Made by a program: the position numbers and the translations under genes. Of a DNA stretch of 44,199 nt, positions 28,403-37,851 are shown piece after piece. The stretch is from Bodo saltans (lineage: Eukaryota; Euglenozoa; Kinetoplastea; Eubodonida; Bodonidae). Location of the stretch: NCBI GenBank assembly GCA_001460835.1, contig CYKH01000787.1, positions 1 to 44,199 of the forward strand, written 5' to 3'. Numbering within the stretch: position 1 is the stretch's first letter; each line of letters opens with the position of its first letter. Under the pieces are notes generated by a model. The model made no database searches. It saw only the letters and a program-made list of their open reading frames with translations, and was not told the DNA's origin.

Positions 28403-30082
28403 GTGATGAATGAGGGACACGCGTGGATGCCACCGCGACAATGGAACTGCGAAGGGATACGTGCCAACACCGCGCCTTCCTCACCGGCGGTTGTCGGGGC
28501 GGTACTGCTTGGCTGCGTTGGAAACTGCACCATATCCGAATCAGCGACCATTCAGGTGAATGCGGTAGCGTCACCTGAACCTTCGTTGAAATCCTCTTCA
28601 ATGGTTGTAGCGTTACGAGCAGTGCTTGGTGGAGTGCTATCACGTGTCATACTTGAGGAGTCATCGCGCTTGTCTGTGCATCGAGCTGTGTTTACTGCAC
28701 AGGAAGACAGATACCTTCCCATGACAGCGGCGAAGCATCACGCCCAGCAATTTGCATCGTCGCGCCTGCTTTACGGCCTGGTGTACTTTATGTGGGGCAA
28801 TAGCACTGCAACGCCGCTGTTGTTGGTGTCGAGCAGCGCACGCATCACGCTCAACCAAAGCGTTCTTTATGGATTCGACTCTGCCTTGCTGAAAATTGCA
28901 CAATCGTCCTCGTCGTCCTCGTCGTCGTCGCAACAACAAACAAGTGCATTTGCTGTCGATGGTTACCTGGAGTTAGGCTGTAATCTATGGAGCGGAGGTA
29001 CGACGGCATCATTCTCATCCAATGAGCCGATTGCGCTACCCTGGCAGCTCGTGGGCCTACCAAGGGGACCAAGACGCCACATTGTCTACGTTCCTTCGAC
29101 GTTCGATGGCGGAGAGGCATTTAACGCGTCGTCTTCGCATTGTGTTGGCTTGCCAACCGAGAGCGAAAGTATTTCCATGCACACCACGTCAATGCAACTG
29201 GTCCCCCCAGCCGTTATCGACGTGAATCCAAGCCCTTCTCTTTCAAAAGGCACCACTGGTACTGTTGCTGCTGCTACGGGAGCTGCGATTCTAGTCTCTC
29301 TTGTTGGCGGAGGAGTAGGCGGGATCTCGATCGACCTGCAACTCTTGGCAATATTTGGTCGCTCCTCCTGTGCCCCAGAGGCACTTAAGACGGCAACAGG
29401 CCCTTCTCAGTGGCTCTTATCTCCATTTTACTTGCTACCGTCTGTTTGGATGGTGGTGGGGAATTGTGCTGTGGTGGGCGCTGTCATTCTGCTGCAGCTG
29501 GCTGTTGTGCGAGTGATATCATCCAGATCTTCAAAAGCAGCACCATCGTCAAAACCGCAAAATGCAATCATCACTTTGAGTGCCGCTCAAAAAACCGACG
29601 GCAAAGCCAGATTAGAGCCACATTCTGCGACGGTGACGCCGTCCTTCGGGTCTACGGCATCCGCTGACAATCACGTCACAACATCGCCAGCAGCATTAGA
29701 GTCGCCCCCCCACACGTCACTTTACTCTTGGAGACAGGACCATATCAGTGGCACCCACCACCACTCTCACCACCTAACTACCGCAACCGCCAGCAACACA
29801 GCCGCAAGAAGAGCACGTTGGGAGCTGGCGTGTACGCGAGCACGCTTTCCGCAGTTGAGCTACTCGGTTGGCATGCTAATGGTGAGCGGCGTCGTCTCCT
29901 CTTCCACCACGATCTTGATATTCGACGGGATCGAGAACGGCGACGCAACCTTCGGCGTCGTAGGAGCCATTGGCCTATGTCTGGTGCTGTGTGGCACCAT
30001 GCCCTCCGTGCAGTGCTGTGACGTCGGTGCACACGCGGCGAAATGCAAGGTGTTTATGAGAGTAGCACAGGAATGGCGGTAG
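28403..30082 (+). CDS. Membrane glycoprotein, middle part with membrane segments
   Basis: Open for 559 codons in the same frame as the upstream piece; the 75 bases between them hold TAG (28325) and two adjacent TAA codons (28394-28399). The first codons, from an ATG at 28403, may not be a real start. The outer part again has glycosylation sites (VGNCTISES). From about residue 285 there are hydrophobic segments (TVAAATGAAILVSLVGGGVG, VWMVVGNCAVVGAVILLQLAVV, YSVGMLMVSGVVSSSTTILIF, VVGAIGLCLVLCGTMPSV) separated by a Ser/Thr/His-rich loop. It ends at TAG 30080-30082 beside a hydrophilic stretch, before the last membrane segments, which appear in the next open frame. It is best read as a fragment of one multi-membrane gene rather than a separate protein. 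Confidence 0.55.
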   Translation: MMNEGHAWMPPRQWNCEGIRANTAPSSPAVVGAVLLGCVGNCTISESATIQVNAVASPEPSLKSSSMVVALRAVLGGVLSRVILEESSRLSVHRAVFTAQEDRYLPMTAAKHHAQQFASSRLLYGLVYFMWGNSTATPLLLVSSSARITLNQSVLYGFDSALLKIAQSSSSSSSSSQQQTSAFAVDGYLELGCNLWSGGTTASFSSNEPIALPWQLVGLPRGPRRHIVYVPSTFDGGEAFNASSSHCVGLPTESESISMHTTSMQLVPPAVIDVNPSPSLSKGTTGTVAAATGAAILVSLVGGGVGGISIDLQLLAIFGRSSCAPEALKTATGPSQWLLSPFYLLPSVWMVVGNCAVVGAVILLQLAVVRVISSRSSKAAPSSKPQNAIITLSAAQKTDGKARLEPHSATVTPSFGSTASADNHVTTSPAALESPPHTSLYSWRQDHISGTHHHSHHLTTATASNTAARRARWELACTRARFPQLSYSVGMLMVSGVVSSSTTILIFDGIENGDATFGVVGAIGLCLVLCGTMPSVQCCDVGAHAAKCKVFMRVAQEWR

Positions 30083-30304
30083 AGTATGTAAGTAGGGTAA
30101 GAGAATGGTTGGCCAGCAACCAAAGGACTATGTCGCTCCGAGTGCGTGCCTAAGAACGCTTCGAGACAGTTGGGTCCACCACAGTTCCACGTTCAATAAG
30201 GGTAATAGACGAGAGTCGAGCGTCGCAAGCATGCTGCGCTCCCAATCACGTCGTCTGCGGGATGCGTCGCGCAGTGGGCTGTCCAGTCTGCGTTTGCTGC
30301 TGCT

Positions 30305-31162
30305 GTGTGCGTCATCACTGTAGTCTGGCGACCCTCTCGGCCTCCCATTGCCGATGTGTTTACGGTGATCAACCAAGCAATGACCGTTGGGGTGTGTATC
30401 CTCAGTGCAGTCCGTGTTGCCCATAGCCAGGTGGAGGACAACACGTCCCTCCAAGCAATCAATAGCGCGCTGTCTGTATTTGTCATGATATCTTCCGTCA
30501 ATGGAGTTGTGCGAGCACTTCACAAGTTGATGGTCCGCGTGTGGGAGGGCAAGCGGACCCATGCAGACATGTTGATTGCTTCTTCGCTCCAACGGAAGAC
30601 AACCCCAACAGCTAGAGCTATCACTCGCCGTCCAGAACATTTGACTTCGCGACTCACAGCAAATCTCTCCAAAAGAACTGCCAAGGACGTGGCAACGCTT
30701 CTGCCTGTTAGTGATGATGAAGAAACAAGTACGCTGTATGTTCCTCCCCAGTCCTCGTTGCCGAGCTCAGAATTTCGTGAAGAGCGTGTGAGGAGGTGGC
30801 TTGCAGCAGCAGCAGCATCATCATCTCACAACACAACACGGCGACAAGTCGACGACGCAGCAGCAACAGCAGTGGCTCTCCCAACGCCGCCTCGGACGTT
30901 CCCACCTGGTGGCAACAACAGTGCTGTCCATCGCCATCAACATGTGTTTTCCACCGATACGCTTGGGGGCCGGAAGTCTCTTCGCCCTTCTCAGTTTGGG
31001 GCCGTGCCACCCATGACTCCCCACGAGACGGTTCGTAACCTGAGCAGACTCGTGGACCTTGCAGTGCGTATCAACACCACCAATAGACTGGAAGACTGGG
31101 AGAGAAGGGGTAGAGCCACCTCGTTAATGCTGCTTACAAGTGAAGAGCGAAGGATGCTGTGA
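30305..31162 (+). CDS. Membrane glycoprotein, C-terminal part
   Basis: Open for 285 codons, again in the same frame as the two upstream pieces. The frame is already open from about 30206 (WAVQSAFAAAVCVITVVW is a membrane segment), so the listed start is not a true initiation site. One or two further membrane segments (DVFTVINQAMTVGVCILSAV, AINSALSVFVMISSVNGVV) are followed by a cytoplasmic tail with poly-Ser, Ala and His stretches ending KSLRPSQFGAVPP and a short charged helix. Between 30080 and 30205 the likely coding sense moves between frames (for example REWLASNQRTMSLRV from 30095 in another frame), so at least two indels separate this from the upstream piece. Confidence 0.55.
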   Translation: MCVITVVWRPSRPPIADVFTVINQAMTVGVCILSAVRVAHSQVEDNTSLQAINSALSVFVMISSVNGVVRALHKLMVRVWEGKRTHADMLIASSLQRKTTPTARAITRRPEHLTSRLTANLSKRTAKDVATLLPVSDDEETSTLYVPPQSSLPSSEFREERVRRWLAAAAASSSHNTTRRQVDDAAATAVALPTPPRTFPPGGNNSAVHRHQHVFSTDTLGGRKSLRPSQFGAVPPMTPHETVRNLSRLVDLAVRINTTNRLEDWERRGRATSLMLLTSEERRML

Positions 31163-31788
31163 GAGCTTTAGTTCTTTTCATTTTACTTTCTCCCTCATTG
31201 TTGTTGCATTTTCCTTTTGTTTGTCATTTTAGTCCCCTTCCAATCAAACTGCGTTTTTCTTGCGACACTGAAATCGTGAGGCGCTGCAAAAAATTGCAGT
31301 ACCCTCCTGCTTCGCTGGTTTGTCGTGTTTTTCTTTTTTATTTTGTCCGGTTTAAAGCTTGCGGACGACCGCGCTGACGCGCACAAAACTTCCTTCGACT
31401 TTTGTGGCGCAATTCTTGTTGATTACAATAAGTGCTACGACGAGACAATTCACGAGAGATCAAGTGTAAAGGGAAAATGTAAGTGTGAAGGGCGCACAGC
31501 GAAGTAGGCAACTTCAAAAAACCCTTTCACAATCACCTCTGAAATCAACACTTTCAAACATCGATGAGCACAAATTCAAACTTTGGTGCCCAAATAATTC
31601 ATTCAGCCCCCCACCTTGTTCCAATTAGTGTTGTGTCGCTGCTGTCAATGTTTCGCAGGGTGCACCAGATTCATCCCAAGCATTTTTCTTTTTGAGAATG
31701 CATATTGGTGATTTTTGTTTCCATTTGTGATTCTTGGTCGGCACGCACAAAGAAAACAGTGATAATAAAAAACAAAAACGAAGCGAAA
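31163..31788 (+). other. Intergenic region, 626 bases
   Basis: AT-rich spacer with several T tracts (31243-31256, 31325-31345). A perfect 6-bp hairpin, CTGCAA-AAAA-TTGCAG, lies at 31284-31299. No tRNA-like or snoRNA-like arrangement was found. It holds the 3' UTR of the membrane protein and the leader of the next gene. Confidence 0.5.
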
Positions 31789-34548
31789 ATGCCTCCAACA
31801 ACCCGTGCTGCAGCCGCTGCAGCCGCATCGACACACAACCTCCCAGGCGAAACGTTGGTCCCGTCGCCCACTCCTCCACCTCCTCTTCCCACATTGCCCT
31901 CGGAGGGAAAAGAACAACTGTCAACAACAACTCAGACAGCAGGTGCAGCAGCGTCCATCCCGCCAGCACAACAACAAATGCGCCAAACACGTCGTAACAC
32001 ACAAACCGTCTCTAACGATCAAGGGACGCACGTGATGGACCCTTGGAAAGATGACCGACTCCGAGACTTTGTTGCCATTAACGTCCTCACACGCATCCGC
32101 AGCTTTCATCTTCCTGATGATGCGCCCCTGGCAGGTGCGGGGTCGATTAACAAACAACGAGTCGATCAACTGTATTTGCTCCCGAGAACGAAAGCTCGGT
32201 GTTCGGGGGACGCGACAGACTGCCCACTTCGCAGAGTGTTCTGCAGGATATTCGGACCTGCTGCACTGCACCATGAACAACACAGCGCCAGCTCGACGGT
32301 GGTGCTGTTCGACGAGGGTGTCAAGGCGACACCTTTGTTCTCTGCAGCAACTCCTTTGCAAATGAAGTCAGCCACGGACCGAGAGGAGGCGCTAGTAGCA
32401 AGCCCAGACCCGGCAGCTGTTCACCTTCTTGCAGAGGATCCTGCTTCATCAGCGAGTGAGGTCGTTGCGGCAGTCATCAAGCGCGAAGATGGAGAGGAGG
32501 ATGAGGAACAAGCTGCTCAAGTCGCAGCACGGAGGTCCTTGTTTGGAGACGATGATCACGACGCTGCGATCGACAGCACTGTCGCGATAAAAAGCGAATC
32601 TGTTGATGTTTTGACAGAGTCCATCACCACCGTAGTCTCAGCCGACGAAACACAGCAGCTCTCGCCCACATTCGGGCCGACGCCCCCCTCCGTCGTGCCG
32701 GTGTTGCCTGCAACTGCATCGAGCAGCAGCCTCCCATCAGCAGCTGTGCCCCACAGCAACCCAAGAGGCCAATCGGTGGCGACGACCGCTGGTTCTGCCA
32801 CCCCTGCCGACTACCGCAGTGACTTAGATTGCCACTGCTGCACCGACTGTGTGGATGCCATGTGCGCCCATTATCAATCCCTGCTCACCCGCGGTGTTAT
32901 CTTCGACCGGTTCAGCCAGAAAGACTTCCTCTTTGCACATTGGGTGCTATTCCAGAATATGGAGGGGGCGGCGATGGACAGCCATGGTGCACTAAGTCGC
33001 AAAGAAGCGTTATCGATTCAAGTGAAGAGTGGTTACTATGATCTCCTTAAAGTGCCGAGATCGGAGGATGAAGTGCTTCAGCAAGCGCTGCAGCAACAAC
33101 AACAGCAATCGACGTCGTCTCCTCCTATGCCAGCCTCCGTCACACCGGGTGCCGCACTGCTGCCTGCAGCACCGTCTTCATCATCAGATCAGGCGGTCGT
33201 CGCGGAGGGCGGTACCAACAGCGGCAGTGCCACCACCAGCACCATAGCCCCACCACCACGCAAGCGGAATCGTTTGGGAACCACAACACACCACAACGAT
33301 GAACCTCTTCTTTCCGCAAAGGTGAAGTTCGAGGATGAGGACGAAGGAGTACCTGCAGCGACGCCAACGTCATCGGGTTCGTACTTAAAAGACGCAGGCA
33401 GCGCTCGGCGACCATCGAGGAGAACAGAGGCAACGCAGCCAATCGATGCTGCAACAGCAGCTGCACCCTCTGCATCCTCTGCGACTATGGCTGCTAGTGA
33501 GATGCCACCTCCGCCTAGGAAAGGCCGCGCCAACCAGTACACCAAAGCAAGGGACCTCGCTCTTGCGGCAGCAGCTGCTGCAGCTGCAGCGGAAGCGGCG
33601 GGGCACCCCATCGCAGTAAAAAAGGAAGAGCCTTCGTCCCCCACTGCAACAAGCCGCACATCAACACCCTCCCACAGCTCATCCTCGAACAACAACACCC
33701 GCGCGGGCAGTACTGCTACAAGCGACAGCGGCGACGCAAAGAACCAATGGAGCGTCCCCCCAGTTCTCTCACTGGGGGGAGGAGGTTCGTCCTCGTCGTC
33801 GCTGTCGACGCAGTTGTTGTCCCTATCGATGATGACCTCCACAGCGAAGTTGTCGAAGCACGCACGTATTCGCATGCGAGACGAAGAGGCAGCAATTATG
33901 GTTCTGTTAGGATGCGACCCTTCTTCTTCTTCGGCAGTTGCCACAACGCCGACAACCACACCCACCTCCCCACACGCAGACGAAAAGGATTTCGCTTCTG
34001 CTACTGTTGGAAGTGGCTCTGGACTGGCACAGTATCATCAGCTGGTTGCTGAGAATCGCCACCCTGTCCAAAGCACTCGGGAGTCTGTGACGAGTGCGCG
34101 GATTTTAGAAGAAAGTGAAGAACTGCGACGCCAAAAGATTCAAGCAGCAACTCCACAAAAGCCAACTACCGGTATCCAAATCACACGCACCTCAAGGAGG
34201 GGCCAAACATCAGAGCTATCCTCCTCTTCGGCTGGATCACACGACGATCGCGACGACGCGTCGCTCGTTACCACAGCGGCCACGAATGCAATGGCCGAGG
34301 AGCCGCTTCGACATTACACGTTTGAGCAGCAGTGCTTGTTGTTGCTAGCTGCGTCCCGCTGGATAGACCCCGATGTGGCCGTTGGTCCCTTGTTCCTCCC
34401 GTCGGTAACAGAAGAAACAGAAGAGTCATCTTCCACTGCGCGCCCTATCCGCAATACAGTGAACTACTGGTCAGCAAAAGCTGTGGCGGCGACACTTGAC
34501 CCGCCGTCGCGAGGGGTGCACCTCACGCCTTACGCACATGACATGTAA
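31789..34548 (+). CDS. Unrecognised Ala/Ser-rich protein with a Cys cluster
   Basis: 919 residues from ATG 31789, chosen because the protein-like composition (MPPTTRAAAAAAAS) begins there; the frame is open further upstream but reads as leader. Not a recognised family. Conserved-looking islands are VMDPWKDDRLRDFVAINVL and CSGDATDCPLRRVFCRIFG (about 80-165), DCHCCTDCVDAMCAHYQSL (about 345-365; the Cys/His spacing could bind a metal), RFSQKDFLFAHWVLFQNMEG, and a C-terminal helix region YTFEQQCLLLLAASRWIDPDV. The remainder is low complexity, with Lys/Arg patches (PPRKRNRLG, PPRKGRANQY) that could be nuclear-targeting signals or AT-hook-like. A nuclear regulatory protein is possible, but this is inference. 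Confidence 0.75.
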   Translation: MPPTTRAAAAAAASTHNLPGETLVPSPTPPPPLPTLPSEGKEQLSTTTQTAGAAASIPPAQQQMRQTRRNTQTVSNDQGTHVMDPWKDDRLRDFVAINVLTRIRSFHLPDDAPLAGAGSINKQRVDQLYLLPRTKARCSGDATDCPLRRVFCRIFGPAALHHEQHSASSTVVLFDEGVKATPLFSAATPLQMKSATDREEALVASPDPAAVHLLAEDPASSASEVVAAVIKREDGEEDEEQAAQVAARRSLFGDDDHDAAIDSTVAIKSESVDVLTESITTVVSADETQQLSPTFGPTPPSVVPVLPATASSSSLPSAAVPHSNPRGQSVATTAGSATPADYRSDLDCHCCTDCVDAMCAHYQSLLTRGVIFDRFSQKDFLFAHWVLFQNMEGAAMDSHGALSRKEALSIQVKSGYYDLLKVPRSEDEVLQQALQQQQQQSTSSPPMPASVTPGAALLPAAPSSSSDQAVVAEGGTNSGSATTSTIAPPPRKRNRLGTTTHHNDEPLLSAKVKFEDEDEGVPAATPTSSGSYLKDAGSARRPSRRTEATQPIDAATAAAPSASSATMAASEMPPPPRKGRANQYTKARDLALAAAAAAAAAEAAGHPIAVKKEEPSSPTATSRTSTPSHSSSSNNNTRAGSTATSDSGDAKNQWSVPPVLSLGGGGSSSSSLSTQLLSLSMMTSTAKLSKHARIRMRDEEAAIMVLLGCDPSSSSAVATTPTTTPTSPHADEKDFASATVGSGSGLAQYHQLVAENRHPVQSTRESVTSARILEESEELRRQKIQAATPQKPTTGIQITRTSRRGQTSELSSSSAGSHDDRDDASLVTTAATNAMAEEPLRHYTFEQQCLLLLAASRWIDPDVAVGPLFLPSVTEETEESSSTARPIRNTVNYWSAKAVAATLDPPSRGVHLTPYAHDM

Positions 34549-34710
34549 TTACCTTTGTTGTGTGGTTGTGCTGGTCTCAGTTGTGTGTGTGTGTGTGTGA
34601 AATGTTCAGTGAACTCATAGAGAACGAAGCAATATTGCAAAAAACGAAAAAAACGTGTCCCCGGAGTTCCTCTTTTTTTTTTTTGTATTCCTTCTTGTTT
34701 CCATGACACT

Positions 34711-34730
34711 TCGTATTTGCTTACACACAG
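34711..34730 (+). promoter_or_regulatory. Spliced-leader acceptor of the gene at 34832
   Basis: A 12-base T tract (34673-34684) and a following T-rich stretch lead to TTACACACAG with AG at 34729-34730. The first ATG downstream is 34832. This supports starting the protein there and rejecting the hydrophobic leader encoded upstream in the same frame. Confidence 0.5.
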
Positions 34731-34831
34731 AACAACATAAAAACACGCAAAAACTCTTGAGCCGAGAAGAGAATAGAGTTGCTCCCATCTTTATCCCATT
34801 TTTATCGCATTTTCGAGCACTGTTATTATTC

Positions 34832-36493
34832 ATGCGGATCCGTGTCATTCTGGACGACTCCTTCGTGCACGGCATCCACCCCGCCGCGGAAGTTCTTGGC
34901 TCTCCTGACGGCAGCGTCACTGCAGTCGTGTGGCAGATCAATCCCAACATTCCCATCGGGTCCCCTGTTCACTTAGAGAAGCTGTCTGCTATGCTGACCC
35001 TTGGAGATGCCATGTCAGAAGCGACGGAACTGGCGCTGTTCTCCGTGACCTGGCTCAATACGGTGGAGTGGCAAACTGGGCTGTTCATTGACCCGGCAAA
35101 GACTGCGTACGCTCTGCAACTTCGTGAAGAATCGTCTATTCTGTTGACCCGAGACCCGTACTCCATTATGCTCGCGCACTACCTCGTGCAGCAGAGTGGC
35201 GGTGCGATCATGGATCCGCTCCTCACTGCATCGGAAGAGCCCAACTTTTTCTGGGCGCCGCTTTCCACCGCGGCCCTCAGTCTGGAAGGTATTTGGGGAG
35301 ACGATGATAAGGAATCGAATCAGGCAACATCAGGGTCAGGCCCCATCGCCTTGCAGTCGCTGGGGGGTACTAAGAGAAGAGTGTGGAAGCGACATGGGGA
35401 TGATATCTGGGCGCTGAGGGGCTGCGTTGCTGTGTTCGGCTACCCAGCCGCCACCACCAGCTCAACATCCACTAATACTGCACCACAATCAACAACAGGG
35501 AATGCATTGCTGCTGAAGAAGCTCCCTATTCAGCAGTCTCACGTCGTAGCACTGCACAAGTCTTTGTCCAGCCGCCGTTCGTTTCAATGGACATTTCGAG
35601 TGGGCTACCGAGACCCCACCAGCACTGTAGCCTCATTGGGAGGTAAGAGTACAGCTACTGTTGGCAGAGACGATGGGGGTGCCGTTATCTACGGGGATAG
35701 TTACTTTGTTCGAGAGGACGGCAAACAACGTGGAAATTCTACGATGGCTCCTACTCAAAATCGAAGTGGAGGCCGTGGTGGTGGTGGTCAGCAAGAGGAC
35801 TCATCGGACCTTTCCGACGATGATGAGGGTGACGATGTGGAAGAGGAGCAGAAGATTGGCGTCCCCCTTCCCTCGTTATTCCTAGGCTTCGCCCTTCGCC
35901 AAGCCCTTGAGGACGCGGAATGTGAAGCCGCCGAGGGTGCCCGCATGAAGTCCAACCCACAGTCCAATCCACAGTCCGGTTCTCGCACACCGCGAACGCC
36001 ACGAGCTGCAGGGACTGATGGCCCGTCGTCCCCTGCTGGGCGTGCTGGAGGAGTAGTGGTGTTTGACGATGCAAGCCAAGCAGCATCAGCGTCGCCTCCA
36101 CCAGTTGCTCGGAAAGTGTTTGAACTGCCAGCAATGTTTGAATCGTGTTGCTTGCTGGACTCTATTACCGGCAGGTTGCACCTTGGTAGCAGCTCTCGTG
36201 AAGGGGCTCGAGCAATCTACGCGGATCTCGACACGTACGTCTGCCGCAACGGCATGATGCTGTCCTTTGCCGTCGACATGCAAGAAGGCATCGTCAACGT
36301 GCGGCAAGATGATCGATTGGTGCTCGTTGCGGCGCTTCCCTCGCGATTGCGCGAAGAGCTTGCCGATGCTGCTGCGGCCTCAGATGATGGGGGGAGCGCG
36401 AACAACTCTTTAGGAGGAGGTGCAGCATGGAATAGAATCGTGGCTCCTGTGGTGCAGATAGGGACAAAGGGTGTCTTCGTTGACATCTTCTAA
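34832..36493 (+). CDS. Unrecognised protein with a conserved-looking N-terminal domain
   Basis: 553 residues from the first ATG after the predicted splice acceptor; reading from farther upstream would add 59 residues that look like translated leader. Not a recognised family. The N-terminal 150 or so residues look folded (MRIRVILDDSFVHGIHPAAE, VTAVVWQINPNIPIGSPVHL, LFSVTWLNTVEWQTGLFIDP). A middle region is low complexity with an acidic run. The last 120 or so residues again look folded (FELPAMFESCCLLDSITGRLH, ADLDTYVCRNGMMLSFAVD, VAPVVQIGTKGVFVDIF). The many beta-strand-like stretches could form a beta-sandwich. No catalytic motif, membrane segment or signal peptide seen. Confidence 0.75.
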   Translation: MRIRVILDDSFVHGIHPAAEVLGSPDGSVTAVVWQINPNIPIGSPVHLEKLSAMLTLGDAMSEATELALFSVTWLNTVEWQTGLFIDPAKTAYALQLREESSILLTRDPYSIMLAHYLVQQSGGAIMDPLLTASEEPNFFWAPLSTAALSLEGIWGDDDKESNQATSGSGPIALQSLGGTKRRVWKRHGDDIWALRGCVAVFGYPAATTSSTSTNTAPQSTTGNALLLKKLPIQQSHVVALHKSLSSRRSFQWTFRVGYRDPTSTVASLGGKSTATVGRDDGGAVIYGDSYFVREDGKQRGNSTMAPTQNRSGGRGGGGQQEDSSDLSDDDEGDDVEEEQKIGVPLPSLFLGFALRQALEDAECEAAEGARMKSNPQSNPQSGSRTPRTPRAAGTDGPSSPAGRAGGVVVFDDASQAASASPPPVARKVFELPAMFESCCLLDSITGRLHLGSSSREGARAIYADLDTYVCRNGMMLSFAVDMQEGIVNVRQDDRLVLVAALPSRLREELADAAAASDDGGSANNSLGGGAAWNRIVAPVVQIGTKGVFVDIF

Positions 36494-36728
36494 ATTGCTC
36501 TATTTACATCGCACCCACACACACAAAAAGAGAATTTGATTTCTTGTACTGTTGTAGTTCTTTATTACCACTCGCTCTGGGCAGTGATGAATTTTTTCCT
36601 TTCCACGTTTTTTCCCGGATAATGTTGTTTTCTATTCTCTCGGAGACGCATGCCGTACCCAACGCCGGGCCACAACGAATCGAGACAAACCTAAATTCGC
36701 GCACCCAATCAATCAGACCTCAAACATT

Positions 36729-37658
36729 ATGTTGCACCTTGTGACCGGCTTGTACGACTCGATATTCAGCGAGGAGAAAGCAAACGTGCTTGTAGTGGGT
36801 GCAGAGGGTGCGGGTAAAACCACAATTGTGGAGCAGCTCCGCTTCATGCTCGGCCCGAACAGCGGCGGCGCGCATCACCGACCCAATGCTGCCATCACAT
36901 CAAAACCAATCCGACCAACCGTTGGGCTCAACATGGTACGAGTAAAAAGGAAAGCAGACAGCGGCGCACTGAAGAACGTCTTCAGCGCGTCCTCCTCCTC
37001 TCCCCCGCCGACCAGCATCGCCTTTTGGGATGTGGGAGGACAATCAAGTCTTCGACCACTGTGGGTGAATTACTATCCGCAGTGTCACGGGGTCATATTC
37101 GTCATAGATGCATCGACGATCTTGACCAAGAGTGCTGATGTTTCTCGCATCACGAGGCATTTGCTGTGCCGACCAGATCTTGTCTCAGCGCCAATGGCGA
37201 TCTTGTTCAATAAATGGGATGTGGTGGAGGCCGCTTGTCATCAACAGCAGCATCAACACGTCCCTCCAGGCTCACCAGCAGCCGAACTCGCGACGTTGAC
37301 AGTGGCCAAAGCAATGGATGCGATAGGCTTAGTAGATTCGCTCCTTTACGCAAGCAGCGTTCTCACGAGACCGGAAGCACTGCTGTCCTCCTCTTCCTCG
37401 TCGTCAACAGGAAAATCTGTGAATGGCGGATGGAATGATGACACTCAACAACAAAAACATCTGTCTGCATCTTCATCTCCTCCTCCGATTCATCAGCAGA
37501 GCACTGGAAACGATGCAGGAAGTTGCGGGTTTGGTGTGAAGGTGTTTAAGTGCTTTACGGTGAGTGCCGCTGCTACAGGTGACGGTGTGCTGCAGGCATT
37601 TGACTGGCTTCTCTCCCAATCGCTGACCCACCGCGACGTTACAGAAGACGACAAGTAG
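36729..37658 (+). CDS. ARFRP1: ARF-related small GTPase, ARFRP1/Arl3p type
   Basis: ARFRP1 (Arl3p in yeast) is a Golgi small GTPase that acts upstream of ARL1 and golgin recruitment. The match rests on GLYDSIFSEEKANVLVVGAE at the N-terminus, the P-loop GAEGAGKTT (about 24-32), TVGLN in switch I, FWDVGGQSSLRPLWVNYYPQ (switch II, Asp at about 101), CHGVIFVIDAS and the guanine-specificity motif NKWD (about 161-164). The second residue is not Gly, so there is no myristoylation site; ARFRP1 proteins also lack it and are N-acetylated instead. The protein is 309 residues against about 200 in the family. The excess lies in inserts after the P-loop helix, after switch I, and in a Ser/Gln-rich block before the last strand (VFKCFTVSAAATGDGV holds the SA motif). 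Start at the first in-frame ATG. Confidence 0.88.
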   Translation: MLHLVTGLYDSIFSEEKANVLVVGAEGAGKTTIVEQLRFMLGPNSGGAHHRPNAAITSKPIRPTVGLNMVRVKRKADSGALKNVFSASSSSPPPTSIAFWDVGGQSSLRPLWVNYYPQCHGVIFVIDASTILTKSADVSRITRHLLCRPDLVSAPMAILFNKWDVVEAACHQQQHQHVPPGSPAAELATLTVAKAMDAIGLVDSLLYASSVLTRPEALLSSSSSSSTGKSVNGGWNDDTQQQKHLSASSSPPPIHQQSTGNDAGSCGFGVKVFKCFTVSAAATGDGVLQAFDWLLSQSLTHRDVTEDDK

Positions 37659-37851
37659 CGGCGCGTGTTAGAAGAAGCAGACATGGTATCTTATTGTTGC
37701 GTTTTTTTTTTCCTACCTTTTGCATTTTCGTGTCGAATTAAGATATGGCGTAGGAATTGATCAAACATGCCGAAGTGTTGTTTGTGTTATTTTACTCTTT
37801 GCACAAGTTCTCTCACATAGTAAGCAATATCTCTTTAACAAGAAGGCAAAA

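Noticed and set aside
31325-31507. A 60-codon plus-strand frame in the spacer
   Set aside because: It has no ATG start at its listed beginning that follows a good acceptor, and no recognisable protein character.
33189-33965. A 258-codon minus-strand reading frame
   Set aside because: It is a shadow of the low-complexity repeats in the gene at 31789.
34582-34599. TG dinucleotide repeat
   Set aside because: A short simple repeat in a 3' UTR, common in this kind of genome; no further meaning seen.
34655-34831. Upstream extension of the gene at 34832 with a hydrophobic N-terminus
   Set aside because: The hydrophobic run is a translated T tract, and the likely trans-splice acceptor at 34729-34730 removes it from the mRNA.
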